From: Hyunsoonleella aestuarii
GTDB lineage: Bacteria; Bacteroidota; Bacteroidia; Flavobacteriales; Flavobacteriaceae
Direction: 5' to 3'
Assembly (NCBI RefSeq): GCF_006148925.1
Contig: NZ_VAWB01000003.1
Span: forward strand, 62,001 to 126,000
Length of the DNA stretch: 64,000 nt
Below are positions 15,630 to 25,015 of this stretch, in pieces (position 1 is the stretch's first letter; each line of letters begins with the position of its first letter). The position numbers were made by a program, and so were the translations under genes. The notes beneath the pieces were generated by a model. That model was given only the letters and a program-made list of their open reading frames with translations. It was not told where the DNA came from and ran no database searches.

Positions 15630-16133
15630 ATGAAAAAATCAATTTTAAGTCTAATTATTTTTTGTTTGACATTTGGGGTGTATTCTCAAATTGAGAATCA
15701 ACTCCCTGAAGTCGTAATAACAGCGGTGAATTATAAATATCTAAATGCTGTTGAAAATGAAGAAATCGACCTATCTGTACAAATGCTGCAAGAACAAGTA
15801 GCTATGTACGATTTAAAAAATTCAGAACTCTATGGTGATGAATATGAAACTTATACCGTATCCTTTTTTATTCCTGATGGAAAAATATTAGCTGCATATG
15901 ACAAGAATGGTAAGATTATAAGAACGATTGAAAAATTTAAAAATATAAAATTACCTAAAAGTGTTAGAGAGGCTGTTTATAAAAGATTTCCTAATTGGTC
16001 TTTAGAAAAAGATGTTTATCTAGTAAATTATCATAGTAAGAATGAAAAAGTTTCTAAGGAATATAAAGTAAAACTTAAAAACGGTGAGAAAACTATGAGA
16101 GTAAAATTAACAGAGGATGGTAATTTTATGTAA
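15630..16133 (+). CDS. Secreted PepSY-like protein of unknown function
   Basis: The 167-residue product has a clear signal peptide (MKKSILSLIIFCLTFGVYSQ) and then the segment LPEVVITAVNYKYLNAV, which recurs in a family of small secreted flavobacterial proteins. The C-terminal half (ESVREAVYKRF-type helix at residues 110-120, then strands with SKEYKVKLKNGEKTMRVKL) resembles PepSY-like beta-helix-beta repeats. Such domains may inhibit or bind peptidases. Homologues are sometimes annotated as nicotinate-nucleotide adenylyltransferase, for which no motif is visible. The gene stands alone between a 290-base upstream gap and a strong terminator. Confidence 0.72.
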   Translation: MKKSILSLIIFCLTFGVYSQIENQLPEVVITAVNYKYLNAVENEEIDLSVQMLQEQVAMYDLKNSELYGDEYETYTVSFFIPDGKILAAYDKNGKIIRTIEKFKNIKLPKSVREAVYKRFPNWSLEKDVYLVNYHSKNEKVSKEYKVKLKNGEKTMRVKLTEDGNFM

Positions 16134-16162
16134 TTTTTAAAAATTTTAAATAATAATCTTAA

Positions 16163-16192
16163 AAAGTGCAATTATTGATTTGATTGCACTTT
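16163..16192. terminator. Bidirectional hairpin terminator
   Basis: AAAGTGCAAT and ATTGCACTTT form a perfect 10-base-pair stem with a 10-base loop, flanked by A-rich and T-rich sequence. It can serve both the PepSY-like gene and the convergent rlmI-like gene. Confidence 0.85.
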
Positions 16193-16212
16193 CTTTAATT
16201 ATATATTAAAGA

Positions 16213-17448
16213 CTATCTCTCATTAATAAAGCGATAATAGCCACATTTTAAATACGCACCTTCTGGAAATGAAATAGGATGATCTGAATCATGCTGTGTT
16301 GTTAAGACAAGCTGGAAACGTCTATTTGAAGAAGCTAAACTTTGATAATTAATCTCTAAAAAATCATCAGCTAAGACTCTAGATGAACAAGAAGCTAAAA
16401 CCAATAATCCGTTTTTGGCGGTCAATCTGCATCCCAATTCGGCCAGTTGAGTATACTTCTTTTTAGCTAATTCTATTTCTGAAGCTTGTTTTGCAAAACT
16501 TGGTGGATCTATAACAACAATATCGAAGGTCACCTTTCTTTTGATTAATTTGTTGAGCACTTCAAAAGCGTCACCTGCTATGGTTTTATGGATTCCTTTA
16601 TAAATATTTAACTTTCCATTTTGAATAGCTATTTCTAGAGCTTGTTTACTTATGTCTAAACTTGTCACTTCTTTAGCACCGTTTGCTAAAGCATGAACTG
16701 AGAATCCACCAGCATAAGAAAAAATATCTAGTACTGTTTTGCCTTTACTCAACTCGCCAACTTGCTTTCTATTGGCTCGATGATCTAAAAAATATCCTGT
16801 TTTATGACCTTTTATAACATTCGCTGAAAAATTAATACCATGTTCAACAAATTCTACAACTTCTTTTTCAAGAGTTCCATAAACGACCTCGCCATTTTTA
16901 AGTTGGTGTGCTTTTGAATTTTCTAAACCTCTACTTAATCTAATAACTACCGCTTCTGCTTTAGAGGTTTGTTGCAAACTAGGAATAATTATTTCTATAT
17001 AAGGTAACCATATTTCTGAATAAATCTTAACGACTAAAACAGATGCATATACATCGGCTATTAATCCGGGAAACCCATCGTTTTCTCCAAAAATTAGACG
17101 ATAACTATTAGTATTGGTTTTTAATAAGTAATTTCTTTTTTCAAAAGCTTCTTTTATTTTTCTTTGAAAGAATACTGCATTAATTTCAACTTTTTCATTG
17201 CCTGAGTGCAGCATCTTAATGCGAATTGGTGAATTTCCATCATATAATCCCAGCCCAACAACGCGATTTTTATTCTTACTGAAAACAATGGCTAAGTCTC
17301 CTGTCTTGGCATCATCGTTAATCTTTGCGATGTTATTTGAAAACACCCAGGGATGTCCTTTCACAACAAATTGCTCACCTTTAGCATTTAGTTTTACTGC
17401 TAAGCGTTTGGGTTGGTAATTTGATTTTATTTTTGATGAAAAGGTCAT
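16213..17448 (-). CDS. rlmI: 23S rRNA cytosine-C5 methyltransferase, RlmI-like
   Basis: The 411-residue protein has an N-terminal PUA domain (about 15-90, beginning RLAVKLNAKGEQFVVKGHPW), a central RlmI-like region with GLIADVYASVLVV, and a Rossmann methyltransferase domain. Motif I is VLDIFSYAGGFSVHAL, motif IV is VIDPPSFAKQ, and DHRANRKQV precedes motif I as in RlmI. It transfers a methyl group from SAM to a cytosine in 23S rRNA. Length and domain order match the family. It runs convergent to the upstream PepSY-like gene, with a bidirectional terminator between. Confidence 0.88.
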   Translation of the reverse strand: MTFSSKIKSNYQPKRLAVKLNAKGEQFVVKGHPWVFSNNIAKINDDAKTGDLAIVFSKNKNRVVGLGLYDGNSPIRIKMLHSGNEKVEINAVFFQRKIKEAFEKRNYLLKTNTNSYRLIFGENDGFPGLIADVYASVLVVKIYSEIWLPYIEIIIPSLQQTSKAEAVVIRLSRGLENSKAHQLKNGEVVYGTLEKEVVEFVEHGINFSANVIKGHKTGYFLDHRANRKQVGELSKGKTVLDIFSYAGGFSVHALANGAKEVTSLDISKQALEIAIQNGKLNIYKGIHKTIAGDAFEVLNKLIKRKVTFDIVVIDPPSFAKQASEIELAKKKYTQLAELGCRLTAKNGLLVLASCSSRVLADDFLEINYQSLASSNRRFQLVLTTQHDSDHPISFPEGAYLKCGYYRFINER

Positions 17449-17486
17449 ACATTATATTTAGTGCAAAAGTAACTGTTTGAAACAAA

Positions 17487-17516
17487 AAAGCGCATCCAAA
17501 TTAATGAATGCGCTTT
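17487..17516 (-). terminator. Terminator after the proteorhodopsin gene
   Basis: AAAGCGCAT (17487-17495) and ATGCGCTTT (17508-17516) form a 9-base-pair stem. On the minus strand it is followed by TTTTTTG, so it ends the proteorhodopsin transcript. Confidence 0.85.
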
Positions 17517-17537
17517 AATTGAAGATCTTGATCCAAA

Positions 17538-18269
17538 TTAAGCAATGGCATCTTGTTTTTTAACAGCTAAAGCATAAATTACTAAACCAAAACCAATTTT
17601 GTTAATGGCATCAGCAATATTATAAACTACGTCTACACTTCCTGAACCTAATATGCTAGAGTACCAACCATCTGTACCCAACATATAGCCTAATGGATAA
17701 ATTGCCCAACCCACTAATACAAACCAGCATAATATTTTGTGAGCTTTTAAAATTTCTCCACCAGCAGCTACTGCTAATTTTTTAGCTCCACCTATCCAGA
17801 TTTCATATACAATGACAAAATAAGCTAATCCTGATATTCCTCCCCAAAGCGCTGCACTTGCAGGATATACCGCCTCACCGAAGTATCCAGTAACTAACAT
17901 AACTACAGACAAGCCAATCATTTTCCACATTAAAGAAGGTTTGGCTCCAGCAACCTTTAAAATTAAATAAAACTCTACACACATTAATGGTACAGTTAGA
18001 ATCCAATCAACATATCTAAAAAATGTTGGTGACTCCATATTAGCAGCCCAATAATCTCTCATATAGAAATAATGAACTGCTGCAATAAACGTAATTAGTC
18101 CAGAAACTAATACCGAAGTTCTCCATTTTTTATCAAATTGACTAAGTGATAAAAAGAAAAAGGCTGATGCCGCCATCATTGCCATACAGCCAACAAAGAA
18201 GGTGAAACCAATATAGTCTGTTGGATCCATTTTAGACGTAATGTCCGATAATAACACTAAATTTTTCAT
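17538..18269 (-). CDS. Proteorhodopsin, green-tuned outward proton pump type
   Basis: This is a seven-helix microbial rhodopsin of 243 residues. I choose the ATG at 18269 because an upstream in-frame start would fall inside the predicted promoter. In helix C the segment RYVDWILTVPLMCVEF gives the DTE triad: Asp88 as proton acceptor, Thr92 and Glu99 as donor, the pattern of proton pumps and not of NDQ sodium pumps. Met96 sits at the spectral-tuning position, the flavobacterial green-absorbing variant. The retinal Schiff-base lysine is Lys224 in ADAINKIGFGLVIY, and His66 matches the acceptor's histidine partner. Blh is divergently encoded next to it. Confidence 0.97.
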   Translation of the reverse strand: MKNLVLLSDITSKMDPTDYIGFTFFVGCMAMMAASAFFFLSLSQFDKKWRTSVLVSGLITFIAAVHYFYMRDYWAANMESPTFFRYVDWILTVPLMCVEFYLILKVAGAKPSLMWKMIGLSVVMLVTGYFGEAVYPASAALWGGISGLAYFVIVYEIWIGGAKKLAVAAGGEILKAHKILCWFVLVGWAIYPLGYMLGTDGWYSSILGSGSVDVVYNIADAINKIGFGLVIYALAVKKQDAIA

Positions 18270-18292
18270 AATAATTATTTTGATGATTATTT

Positions 18293-18328
18293 TTTGTTTA
18301 AACAAATATAATAAAAGTTAAACAAAAT
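18293..18328. promoter_or_regulatory. Proteorhodopsin promoter with overlapping palindrome and shared motif
   Basis: On the minus strand TATATTTG (18310-18303) matches TAnnTTTG, 34 bases before the ATG. A perfect 14-base palindrome TTTGTTTAAACAAA (18293-18306) overlaps its end and would cover the transcription start. Another half-site (GTTAAACAAAA) lies at 18317-18327. The same motif cluster occurs upstream of the fasciclin gene. Confidence 0.6.
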
Positions 18329-18333
18329 AAATG

Positions 18334-18341
18334 TATTTTTG
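18334..18341 (+). promoter_or_regulatory. -7 promoter element TATTTTTG for blh
   Basis: It matches TAnnTTTG, 41 bases before the blh ATG, and lies 23 bases from the oppositely oriented proteorhodopsin -7 element, so the two promoters are back to back. Confidence 0.6.
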
Positions 18342-18382
18342 CTAAATATTTAACTTTAAATAGATTATATTCATAATTTTAT

Positions 18383-19282
18383 ATGACTAAAATTTATAAT
18401 TTATCAATTGTGTTAAGTTTTTTAGGATTATGGATATCTTCTATGGTCTCAGGAAAACTCGAAATTATTTTTGGGTTTATTTTAATTTTTTCGTTTGGTA
18501 TTTTACATGGTTCGAATGATATCTTACTTATTAATTCGATTACTACCAAAAAAGAAAAATATTCTTTTTTTAAAGTTTTGGTTACTTATTTGCTCACTGT
18601 TCTATCTGCTGTTATTATATTCTATTTTTTTCCATTAGTTGGTTTAATTTTATTTATTATGTTGAGCGCTTATCATTTTGGAGAACAACATTGGGAAGGT
18701 AAATTGTCAAATATTTCGAAAATAGTAAAAGACATATATTATCTTATTTACGGGTTGTTATTACTGCACCTATTATTTATATTAAATACTGACGATGTTA
18801 TTGAAGTTGTTTTTTCTATATCAGGCTATACTATATCTAAGGACCTTATTATTTATTCTTTTGCATTTAATTGCTTCGTTTTTATTTCTTTAACCACATT
18901 CTTTTTTTTAAAATTTTCCTCTTTCCAAAAAACTATAATTATAGAATTATTTCTATTATTAATCTTTGCAATAATTTTTAAAGTGTCAACTTTAATATGG
19001 GGATTCACAATCTATTTTGTCTTCTGGCATAGTATTCCATCACTTTTTGAACAAGTAACTTTTATTTATGGAGCTTTCAATAAGAAAAATGTAAGCAGTT
19101 ACTGTTTAAAGGCAATTCCTTATTGGCTCTTATCTTTAATAGGAATATTAATTGTATATTTTATTTTCAAAGAAGAAAAGATATTTTATGCTATTTTCTT
19201 TTCTTTCATAGCTGCAGTTACTTTTCCTCATGCATTAATAATAAACAAAATGTTTATAAATAAAAAAACACAACCAAAATAA
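18383..19282 (+). CDS. blh: Beta-carotene 15,15'-dioxygenase, Brp/Blh family
   Basis: Blh cleaves beta-carotene with oxygen to give two retinal molecules, the chromophore for proteorhodopsin. The 299-residue integral membrane protein has about eight hydrophobic segments. The iron-binding histidines are visible as LHGSNDILL (His42), SAYHFGEQHW, FVFWHSIPSLFEQ and FPHALII, the four conserved patches of the family. It is transcribed divergently from the proteorhodopsin gene across a 113-base control region. Carotenoid genes are not present in the window, so beta-carotene must be made elsewhere. Confidence 0.93.
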   Translation: MTKIYNLSIVLSFLGLWISSMVSGKLEIIFGFILIFSFGILHGSNDILLINSITTKKEKYSFFKVLVTYLLTVLSAVIIFYFFPLVGLILFIMLSAYHFGEQHWEGKLSNISKIVKDIYYLIYGLLLLHLLFILNTDDVIEVVFSISGYTISKDLIIYSFAFNCFVFISLTTFFFLKFSSFQKTIIIELFLLLIFAIIFKVSTLIWGFTIYFVFWHSIPSLFEQVTFIYGAFNKKNVSSYCLKAIPYWLLSLIGILIVYFIFKEEKIFYAIFFSFIAAVTFPHALIINKMFINKKTQPK

Positions 19283-19296
19283 TGGTTGTGTTTTTT
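19262..19296. terminator. Bidirectional terminator between blh and dnaK
   Basis: AAAAAACACAACCA (19262-19275) and TGGTTGTGTTTTTT (19283-19296) pair perfectly over 14 bases. The left arm overlaps the last codons of blh. A- and T-tracts on both sides let it act for both convergent genes. Confidence 0.9.
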
Positions 19297-19327
19297 TTAA
19301 TTTTAATTAATAAGTAAAGAATAGAAC

Positions 19328-21238
19328 TTACTTCACTTCCTCAAAATCAACATCTTCAACGTCACTACCTTCAGCCTGTCCGTTTTGACTAGCATCTGGT
19401 CCAGGTTGTGCATCACCACCTGCTTGTTGGGCTTCAGCTTGTGCTTTGTACATTTCTTCAGAAGCAACTTTCCAAGCTTCGTTTATTTTGTCTAAAGCTG
19501 GAGTAATAACTGCTAAGTCTTTAGACTCATAAGCTTTCTTCAACTCTTCTAAAGCTTCCTCGATTGGTTTCTTTTTATCATCAGATAATTTATCACCAAA
19601 CTCTTCTAATTGTTTTTCCGTTTGGAAAATCATAGAATCTGCTTCATTCAATTTTTGAGCTTGTTCAGCTGCAGCTTTATCTGCTTCAGCATTTGCTTCA
19701 GCATCAGCTTTCATTTTCTCGATTTCTTCTTCAGTTAAACCAGAAGATGCTTCAATTCTAATATCTTGTTTTTTACCTGTTGCTTTATCTTCTGCAGATA
19801 CTTTAATAATACCATTAGCATCAATATCAAACGTAACCTCAATTTGCGGTGTACCACGTCTTGCTGGTGGAATACCATCCAAATGGAAACGTCCAATAGT
19901 TTTGTTATCTGCCGCCATAGCGCGTTCACCTTGCAATACGTGAATCTCAACAGATGGTTGATTATCAGCAGCTGTAGAAAATACTTGCGATTTCTTAGTA
20001 GGAATGGTAGTATTCGCCTCAATAAGCTTTGTAAATACGTTACCCATAGTTTCAATACCAAGAGATAACGGTGTTACATCAAGTAATAATACATCTTTAA
20101 CATCACCAGTTAATACACCTCCCTGGATTCCTGCCCCTAAAGAAACAACTTCGTCTGGGTTAACACCTTTACTTGGTGCCTTTCCAAAGAATTTCTCAAC
20201 AGCAGTCTGTACTGCAGGGATACGCGTAGAACCACCTACTAAAATAACTTCATCAATATCACTTTTACTTAAACCAGCAGCTTTTAAAGCAGAATTACAT
20301 GGCTCAATAGTACGTTTTACTAAATCGTCGATTAATTGTTCGAATTTAGAACGTGTTAAAGTGCGCACTAAGTGTTTTGGTCCACTTGCAGTAGCCGTTA
20401 TATATGGTAAGTTAATCTCTGTTTGTGCAGAAGATGATAACTCAATTTTAGCTTTTTCAGCAGCTTCTTTTAAACGTTGAAGTGACATAGGATCTTGTCT
20501 TAAATCCATAGACTCTTCAGCCTTAAACTCATCAGCTAACCAGTTAATGATTTTTTCATCAACATCGTCACCACCTAAGTGTGTATCTCCATCTGTAGAT
20601 AATACTTCAAATACACCGTCGCCCAATTCAAGAATAGATACATCATGTGTACCACCACCAAAGTCAAAAACAACTATCTTTTGGTCCGTACCTTTTTTAT
20701 CCATACCGTAAGCTAAAGCAGCAGCGGTAGGCTCATTAATAATTCTTTCTACTTTTAAACCTGCAATTTCTCCAGCTTCTTTAGTAGCTTGACGTTGAGA
20801 ATCGTTAAAGTAAGCTGGAACAGTAATTACTGCACGACTTACATCAGCTCCTAAATAATCTTCAGCTGTTTTCTTCATTTTTTGAAGAATCATAGCAGAT
20901 AATTCTTGAGGCGTGTATAATCTACCCTCTATATCAACTCTAGGCGTGTCATTATCACCTTTAACTACTTTATATGGTACACGTTCTGCTTCGTTTTTAG
21001 ACTCAGAATATTTATTACCCATAAAACGTTTAATAGAATAAACCGTTTTAGTTGGGTTTGTTACCGCTTGTCTTTTTGCAGGGTCACCAACTTTAATCTC
21101 TCCTCCCTCTACAAATGCAATTACCGATGGCGTAGTACGCTTACCTTCTGCGTTTGGGATTACAACAGGTTCGTTACCTTCCATCACAGAAACGCAAGAG
21201 TTGGTTGTTCCTAAATCGATTCCAATAATTTTACTCAT
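19328..21238 (-). CDS. dnaK: Molecular chaperone DnaK (Hsp70)
   Basis: DnaK folds and disaggregates proteins in the cytoplasm with DnaJ and GrpE. The 636-residue protein starts [20 protein letters not shown] (phosphate 1 motif). It contains the ATPase segments [14 protein letters not shown] and [15 protein letters not shown], the linker [16 protein letters not shown], the substrate-binding domain and helical lid, and ends with an EDVDFEEVK tail, the C-terminal acidic motif of bacterial DnaK. It has its own terminator. dnaJ and grpE are not adjacent, unlike in many bacteria. Confidence 0.98.
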   Translation of the reverse strand: MSKIIGIDLGTTNSCVSVMEGNEPVVIPNAEGKRTTPSVIAFVEGGEIKVGDPAKRQAVTNPTKTVYSIKRFMGNKYSESKNEAERVPYKVVKGDNDTPRVDIEGRLYTPQELSAMILQKMKKTAEDYLGADVSRAVITVPAYFNDSQRQATKEAGEIAGLKVERIINEPTAAALAYGMDKKGTDQKIVVFDFGGGTHDVSILELGDGVFEVLSTDGDTHLGGDDVDEKIINWLADEFKAEESMDLRQDPMSLQRLKEAAEKAKIELSSSAQTEINLPYITATASGPKHLVRTLTRSKFEQLIDDLVKRTIEPCNSALKAAGLSKSDIDEVILVGGSTRIPAVQTAVEKFFGKAPSKGVNPDEVVSLGAGIQGGVLTGDVKDVLLLDVTPLSLGIETMGNVFTKLIEANTTIPTKKSQVFSTAADNQPSVEIHVLQGERAMAADNKTIGRFHLDGIPPARRGTPQIEVTFDIDANGIIKVSAEDKATGKKQDIRIEASSGLTEEEIEKMKADAEANAEADKAAAEQAQKLNEADSMIFQTEKQLEEFGDKLSDDKKKPIEEALEELKKAYESKDLAVITPALDKINEAWKVASEEMYKAQAEAQQAGGDAQPGPDASQNGQAEGSDVEDVDFEEVK

Positions 21239-21317
21239 AATATTTTATTTATTGTGTTGAATGTTCATTTTATAATTCGATTTGTATAGGTCAATCATTA
21301 TGCCAATGCATAAAGTA

Positions 21318-21330
21318 TGACACAGTGTCA
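21318..21330. promoter_or_regulatory. Inverted repeat TGACAC-A-GTGTCA upstream of dnaK
   Basis: It is a perfect dyad with 6-base arms and one central base, 80 bases before the dnaK start and 120 before sdaA. It is a possible operator for either divergent gene. It is not the CIRCE element of HrcA, whose arms are longer and different. Confidence 0.4.
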
Positions 21331-21449
21331 CATTTTAATAACAACATGTACCATAACAAACTATTATGAAAGCTATTTTCTTTCCAATGGCAACTTTGTA
21401 TGCATAAAAAAACAATCTATATTTGCTCAACTATAACGTTTGCGTAATT

Positions 21450-22871
21450 ATGGAATGTATCTCCGTTTTCGATATGCTTAAAATTGGGGTTGGTCCTTCA
21501 AGCTCACATACGCTCGGCCCTTGGCGGGCTGCAGAACGTTGGATAAAGGAATTAAAACAATCTGGTAAATTTGATAAGGTTGAATCTATTACAGTAGATT
21601 TATATGGTTCATTATCCCTTACTGGTAAAGGGCATGCCACAGACTATGCGGTTATGCTTGGATTAAGCGGTTGCGATCCTGAGTCTATTCCAACTAACGA
21701 CATTAAAACTGTTGTGTCTTCAATAAAAACAAAAAAAGAATTAAATTTTAACAACGAGAAAAACCTCCCATTTGATTCAACAACTCAAATTATTTTCAAT
21801 AGAAAGTTTCTACCATTTCATTCAAATGGCATGCGATTTTCTGCAACCATTAATGGTAGAAAATCTAAATCTTTCTATTATTCCATTGGTGGCGGTTTCG
21901 TAGTAAAGGAAGAATTAAAAAACTCCAAAAGAAATTTCGAAATTAAATGCTCTTTTCCCTATCCGATTGAAAAGGGAACCGAATTACTCCAATTCTGTAA
22001 AATACTAAACAAACCCATTTCTGATGTGGTTTTAGAAAATGAAAAATCCATTCGTTCTGAAAATGATATCGATTTTGAATTAAAACGGATTTGGGACACT
22101 ATGTTGGAGTGTATGTACACAGGCTGCCATACTGAAGGTAATTTACCAGGAGGTTTGAATGTTCGACGTCGTGCGTTTGATTTGCATAAGTCTTTGCAAG
22201 GTGATAATTCTTATAATAATCGTTTAGAATGGATCTATGCCATTAGAAATACTGAAGTTAAATTTAGACAGATTATAAAATGGGTTAGCTGCTTTGCACT
22301 TGCAGTAAATGAAGTAAATGCGTCTTTAGGACGTGTCGTAACGGCACCTACTAATGGAAGTGCTGGTGTTATTCCTTCTGTTTTAATGTATTACTTAGTT
22401 ATTGAAAACCATGATGGCAATTTTGAAGATATTAAACGATTTTTATTAGTTGCTGGCGAAATTGGAAGTATCTTTAAAAAAGGAGCTACTATAAGCGCAG
22501 CTATGGGAGGTTGTCAAGCCGAAATAGGCGTGTCTGCTGCCATGGCCGCAGGTGCGTTATGTGAATTATTGGGCGGATCACCTGAACAGGTTTTGGTGGC
22601 TGCTGAAATTGCAATGGAACACCATTTAGGACTTACGTGTGACCCTATTGGAGGCTTAGTTCAAATACCTTGTATTGAACGTAATGCCATGGGGGCTATT
22701 AAAGCTATTAATGCTGCAGAACTAGCTTTAGACACCAATCCAGAACATGTTAAAGTACCATTGGATAAGGTGGTTTCAACAATGTGGGAAACGGCGCAGG
22801 ATATGAGTACTAAATACAAAGAAACCAGTGAAGGTGGTTTAGCCGTAGGTGTTCATCTAACAGATTGTTAA
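21450..22871 (+). CDS. sdaA: L-serine ammonia-lyase, single-chain iron-sulfur type
   Basis: The enzyme deaminates L-serine to pyruvate and ammonia. I take the ATG at 21450 ([20 protein letters not shown]), because the upstream TTG alternative adds ten residues not seen in the family. The N-terminal beta domain contains [13 protein letters not shown]. The catalytic alpha domain has [35 protein letters not shown] and [12 protein letters not shown], which supply the cysteines for a 4Fe-4S cluster. Length (473 residues) is that of the fused SdaA type. It is divergent from dnaK and ends exactly where the convergent NTF2-like gene ends. Confidence 0.95.
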   Translation: MECISVFDMLKIGVGPSSSHTLGPWRAAERWIKELKQSGKFDKVESITVDLYGSLSLTGKGHATDYAVMLGLSGCDPESIPTNDIKTVVSSIKTKKELNFNNEKNLPFDSTTQIIFNRKFLPFHSNGMRFSATINGRKSKSFYYSIGGGFVVKEELKNSKRNFEIKCSFPYPIEKGTELLQFCKILNKPISDVVLENEKSIRSENDIDFELKRIWDTMLECMYTGCHTEGNLPGGLNVRRRAFDLHKSLQGDNSYNNRLEWIYAIRNTEVKFRQIIKWVSCFALAVNEVNASLGRVVTAPTNGSAGVIPSVLMYYLVIENHDGNFEDIKRFLLVAGEIGSIFKKGATISAAMGGCQAEIGVSAAMAAGALCELLGGSPEQVLVAAEIAMEHHLGLTCDPIGGLVQIPCIERNAMGAIKAINAAELALDTNPEHVKVPLDKVVSTMWETAQDMSTKYKETSEGGLAVGVHLTDC

Positions 22872-23333
22872 CTACTCCGCATTGCATGAAGATTTTCTTC
22901 GGGTATCAATTAAATAAATGATTTTCCATTGGTCTCCATCTTTAAACAACTGAAAGGAATTAACGCCACAGTGGCTAAAATTATCATTAAACCAAAATTC
23001 GTATGGTGTCCAAGCATTTGCCATATTGCCATCAATCTGGATACTATAATCTAACAAACGTTCATCCCATTTTTGATTATCCGGTCTGTTAGCAATAGCT
23101 TCAATTAATTTAGTAGGTTCGTCGGTGATTAAAACATCTTTTCCTTCTTTACTTTTATAGGCAGTTTGCATGAGGATTTTATCCATCATTACAGTTTTCA
23201 TTAATGCTGTATCTCCTTTATGAAAACCTTCAAAAAAAGTATCAACAGCAGCTTTTACTTTAATTTGTTCATCCATTTGTGCTTCAATTGTAGTTGTTAT
23301 TAATAAAACCAAAAATGCTATTACGCGAGTCAT
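22872..23333 (-). CDS. Secreted NTF2-like (SnoaL/DUF4440-type) protein
   Basis: The 153-residue protein has a signal peptide ending in TTTIEAQ. A single cone-shaped NTF2-like domain follows: a helix at VKAAVDTFFEGFHKGDTA, then strands with ANAWTPYEFWFNDNFSHCGV and FQLFKDGDQWKIIYLID. Secreted members in Bacteroidota are of unknown function; some act as small hydrolases or isomerases. Its stop codon abuts the sdaA stop without a gap, a tail-to-tail arrangement. Confidence 0.8.
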   Translation of the reverse strand: MTRVIAFLVLLITTTIEAQMDEQIKVKAAVDTFFEGFHKGDTALMKTVMMDKILMQTAYKSKEGKDVLITDEPTKLIEAIANRPDNQKWDERLLDYSIQIDGNMANAWTPYEFWFNDNFSHCGVNSFQLFKDGDQWKIIYLIDTRRKSSCNAE

Positions 23334-23457
23334 AATAAATTATATTTTGAACTAATTTATACTATATCATTCAATAGAACTGTGGCTTAAAGAAAAGTTT
23401 AACACTATACTTTTTAATTTATTACTTTTACAACCTATCACATATAAACTTATTTAA

Positions 23458-24276
23458 ATGTCTGTTTCTAAAAAAGAATATAAACGAGTTACTGTAAAAA
23501 GTTTGGTGGACATGAAAGCCAATGGCGAAAAAATATCTATGCTAACAGCATACGATTATACCATGGCAAAAATTGTAGATGGTGCTGGTACAGATGTTAT
23601 TTTAGTTGGTGATTCTGCCAGTAATGTTATGGCTGGTCATGAAACAACCTTACCCATAACATTGGACCAAATGATTTATCATGCATCTTCAGTAGTTCGT
23701 GCAGTCTATAGGGCTTTAATTGTTGTAGACTTGCCTTTTGGAAGTTACCAAAGTGACCCTAAAGAAGCTTTGCGCTCTGCAATTAGAATTATGAAAGAAA
23801 GTGGTGCACATTCGGTTAAACTAGAAGGCGGAAGGGAAATTAAGGAATCTATAAAACGAATTTTAAATGCTGGTATCCCCGTGATGGGACACTTGGGTCT
23901 AACACCTCAATCAATTTACAAATTTGGAACTTATACCGTTCGTGCGAAAGAAGAGCAAGAAGCTAAAGACTTAATTGAAGATGCTAAAATGTTGGAGCGT
24001 ATAGGATGCTTTGCAATAGTTCTTGAAAAAATCCCTGCTAAACTTGCAAAACAGGTTGCTGAAAGTGTAAGTATTCCAATTATAGGTATTGGCGCTGGTA
24101 ACGGAGTAGATGGTCAAGTTCTGGTTCTTCATGATATGTTAGGAATGACACACGAATTTAACCCACGATTCTTAAGACGTTATTTAAGTCTATATGAAGA
24201 AATGACTAATGCTATATCACAATATGTTGATGACGTAAAGTCGCAAGATTTCCCTAATGAAAGTGAACAGTACTAG
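23458..24276 (+). CDS. panB: 3-methyl-2-oxobutanoate hydroxymethyltransferase
   Basis: PanB makes ketopantoate from alpha-ketoisovalerate using methylenetetrahydrofolate, the first committed step of pantothenate and CoA synthesis. The 272-residue TIM barrel shows [37 protein letters not shown] with the metal aspartate, [25 protein letters not shown] and [18 protein letters not shown]. Length is normal. It is followed after 37 bases by an RluA-type synthase on the same strand. Confidence 0.97.
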   Translation: MSVSKKEYKRVTVKSLVDMKANGEKISMLTAYDYTMAKIVDGAGTDVILVGDSASNVMAGHETTLPITLDQMIYHASSVVRAVYRALIVVDLPFGSYQSDPKEALRSAIRIMKESGAHSVKLEGGREIKESIKRILNAGIPVMGHLGLTPQSIYKFGTYTVRAKEEQEAKDLIEDAKMLERIGCFAIVLEKIPAKLAKQVAESVSIPIIGIGAGNGVDGQVLVLHDMLGMTHEFNPRFLRRYLSLYEEMTNAISQYVDDVKSQDFPNESEQY

Positions 24277-24313
24277 GTGATAATTGATCCAACTCAATTT
24301 TATTTTTTAAAAA

Positions 24314-25015
24314 TTGGCCAATAAAATACTTTCGAATAAGCAGAACCTTCAAGTTTTATACGAAGATAATCACATCATAATAGTAAACAAACGTGCAGGT
24401 GATATTGTTCAAGGTGATAAAACTGGAGATAAGCCTTTAAGTGATATTGTAAAAGAATATATTAAAGATAAATACAACAAACCTGGTAATGTTTATCTTG
24501 GAACAGTACATAGATTAGACAGACCAACATCCGGAATTGTAATTTTTGCTAAAACGAGTAAAGTACTGCCAAGATTGAATAAATTATTCTTATCCAAAGA
24601 AATAAAAAAAACGTATTGGGCAGTGGTTAAAAACCAACCACACAAAAATGAGGACACTTTAGTGCACTGGCTTAAAAAGAACCCAAAAAACAATAAGTCA
24701 TATACCCATTTAAAAGAAGTAAAAGAAAGTAAAAAGGCTATTTTACATTACAAACTTCTCAAAAAGTTAGAAAATTATTTCTTTTTAGAAATAAATTTGG
24801 AGACAGGAAGACATCACCAGATTAGATCCCAATTATCCTCTGTTGGATTACCTATTAAAGGTGACTTAAAATATGGTTTTGACCGTAGTAATAAAGATGC
24901 TAGTATTCATTTACATGCCAGATTTATTGAATTTGTTCACCCTGTTAAAAAAGAACCTATTTCAATTCAAGCGCCACTTCCAAACGATGCTGTTTGGATG
25001 GCTTGCTTAAAATAA
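24314..25015 (+). CDS. RluA-family RNA pseudouridine synthase
   Basis: The enzyme isomerises uridine to pseudouridine in rRNA or tRNA. The 233-residue protein has the RluA catalytic motif GTVHRLDRPTSGIV, with the aspartate nucleophile in RLDRPTSG. It also has LQVLYEDNHIIIVNKRAGDIV at the N-terminus and the late motif LETGRHHQIRSQLS. There is no S4 domain, so it is the short form. The start is TTG at 24314; no closer ATG exists before the conserved region. The aldehyde dehydrogenase starts at the base after its stop, so both are translated from one message. Confidence 0.9.
   Translation: MANKILSNKQNLQVLYEDNHIIIVNKRAGDIVQGDKTGDKPLSDIVKEYIKDKYNKPGNVYLGTVHRLDRPTSGIVIFAKTSKVLPRLNKLFLSKEIKKTYWAVVKNQPHKNEDTLVHWLKKNPKNNKSYTHLKEVKESKKAILHYKLLKKLENYFFLEINLETGRHHQIRSQLSSVGLPIKGDLKYGFDRSNKDASIHLHARFIEFVHPVKKEPISIQAPLPNDAVWMACLK

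Noticed and set aside
19735-20480. Open frames on both strands within dnaK
   Set aside because: They are shadow frames of a highly conserved gene.
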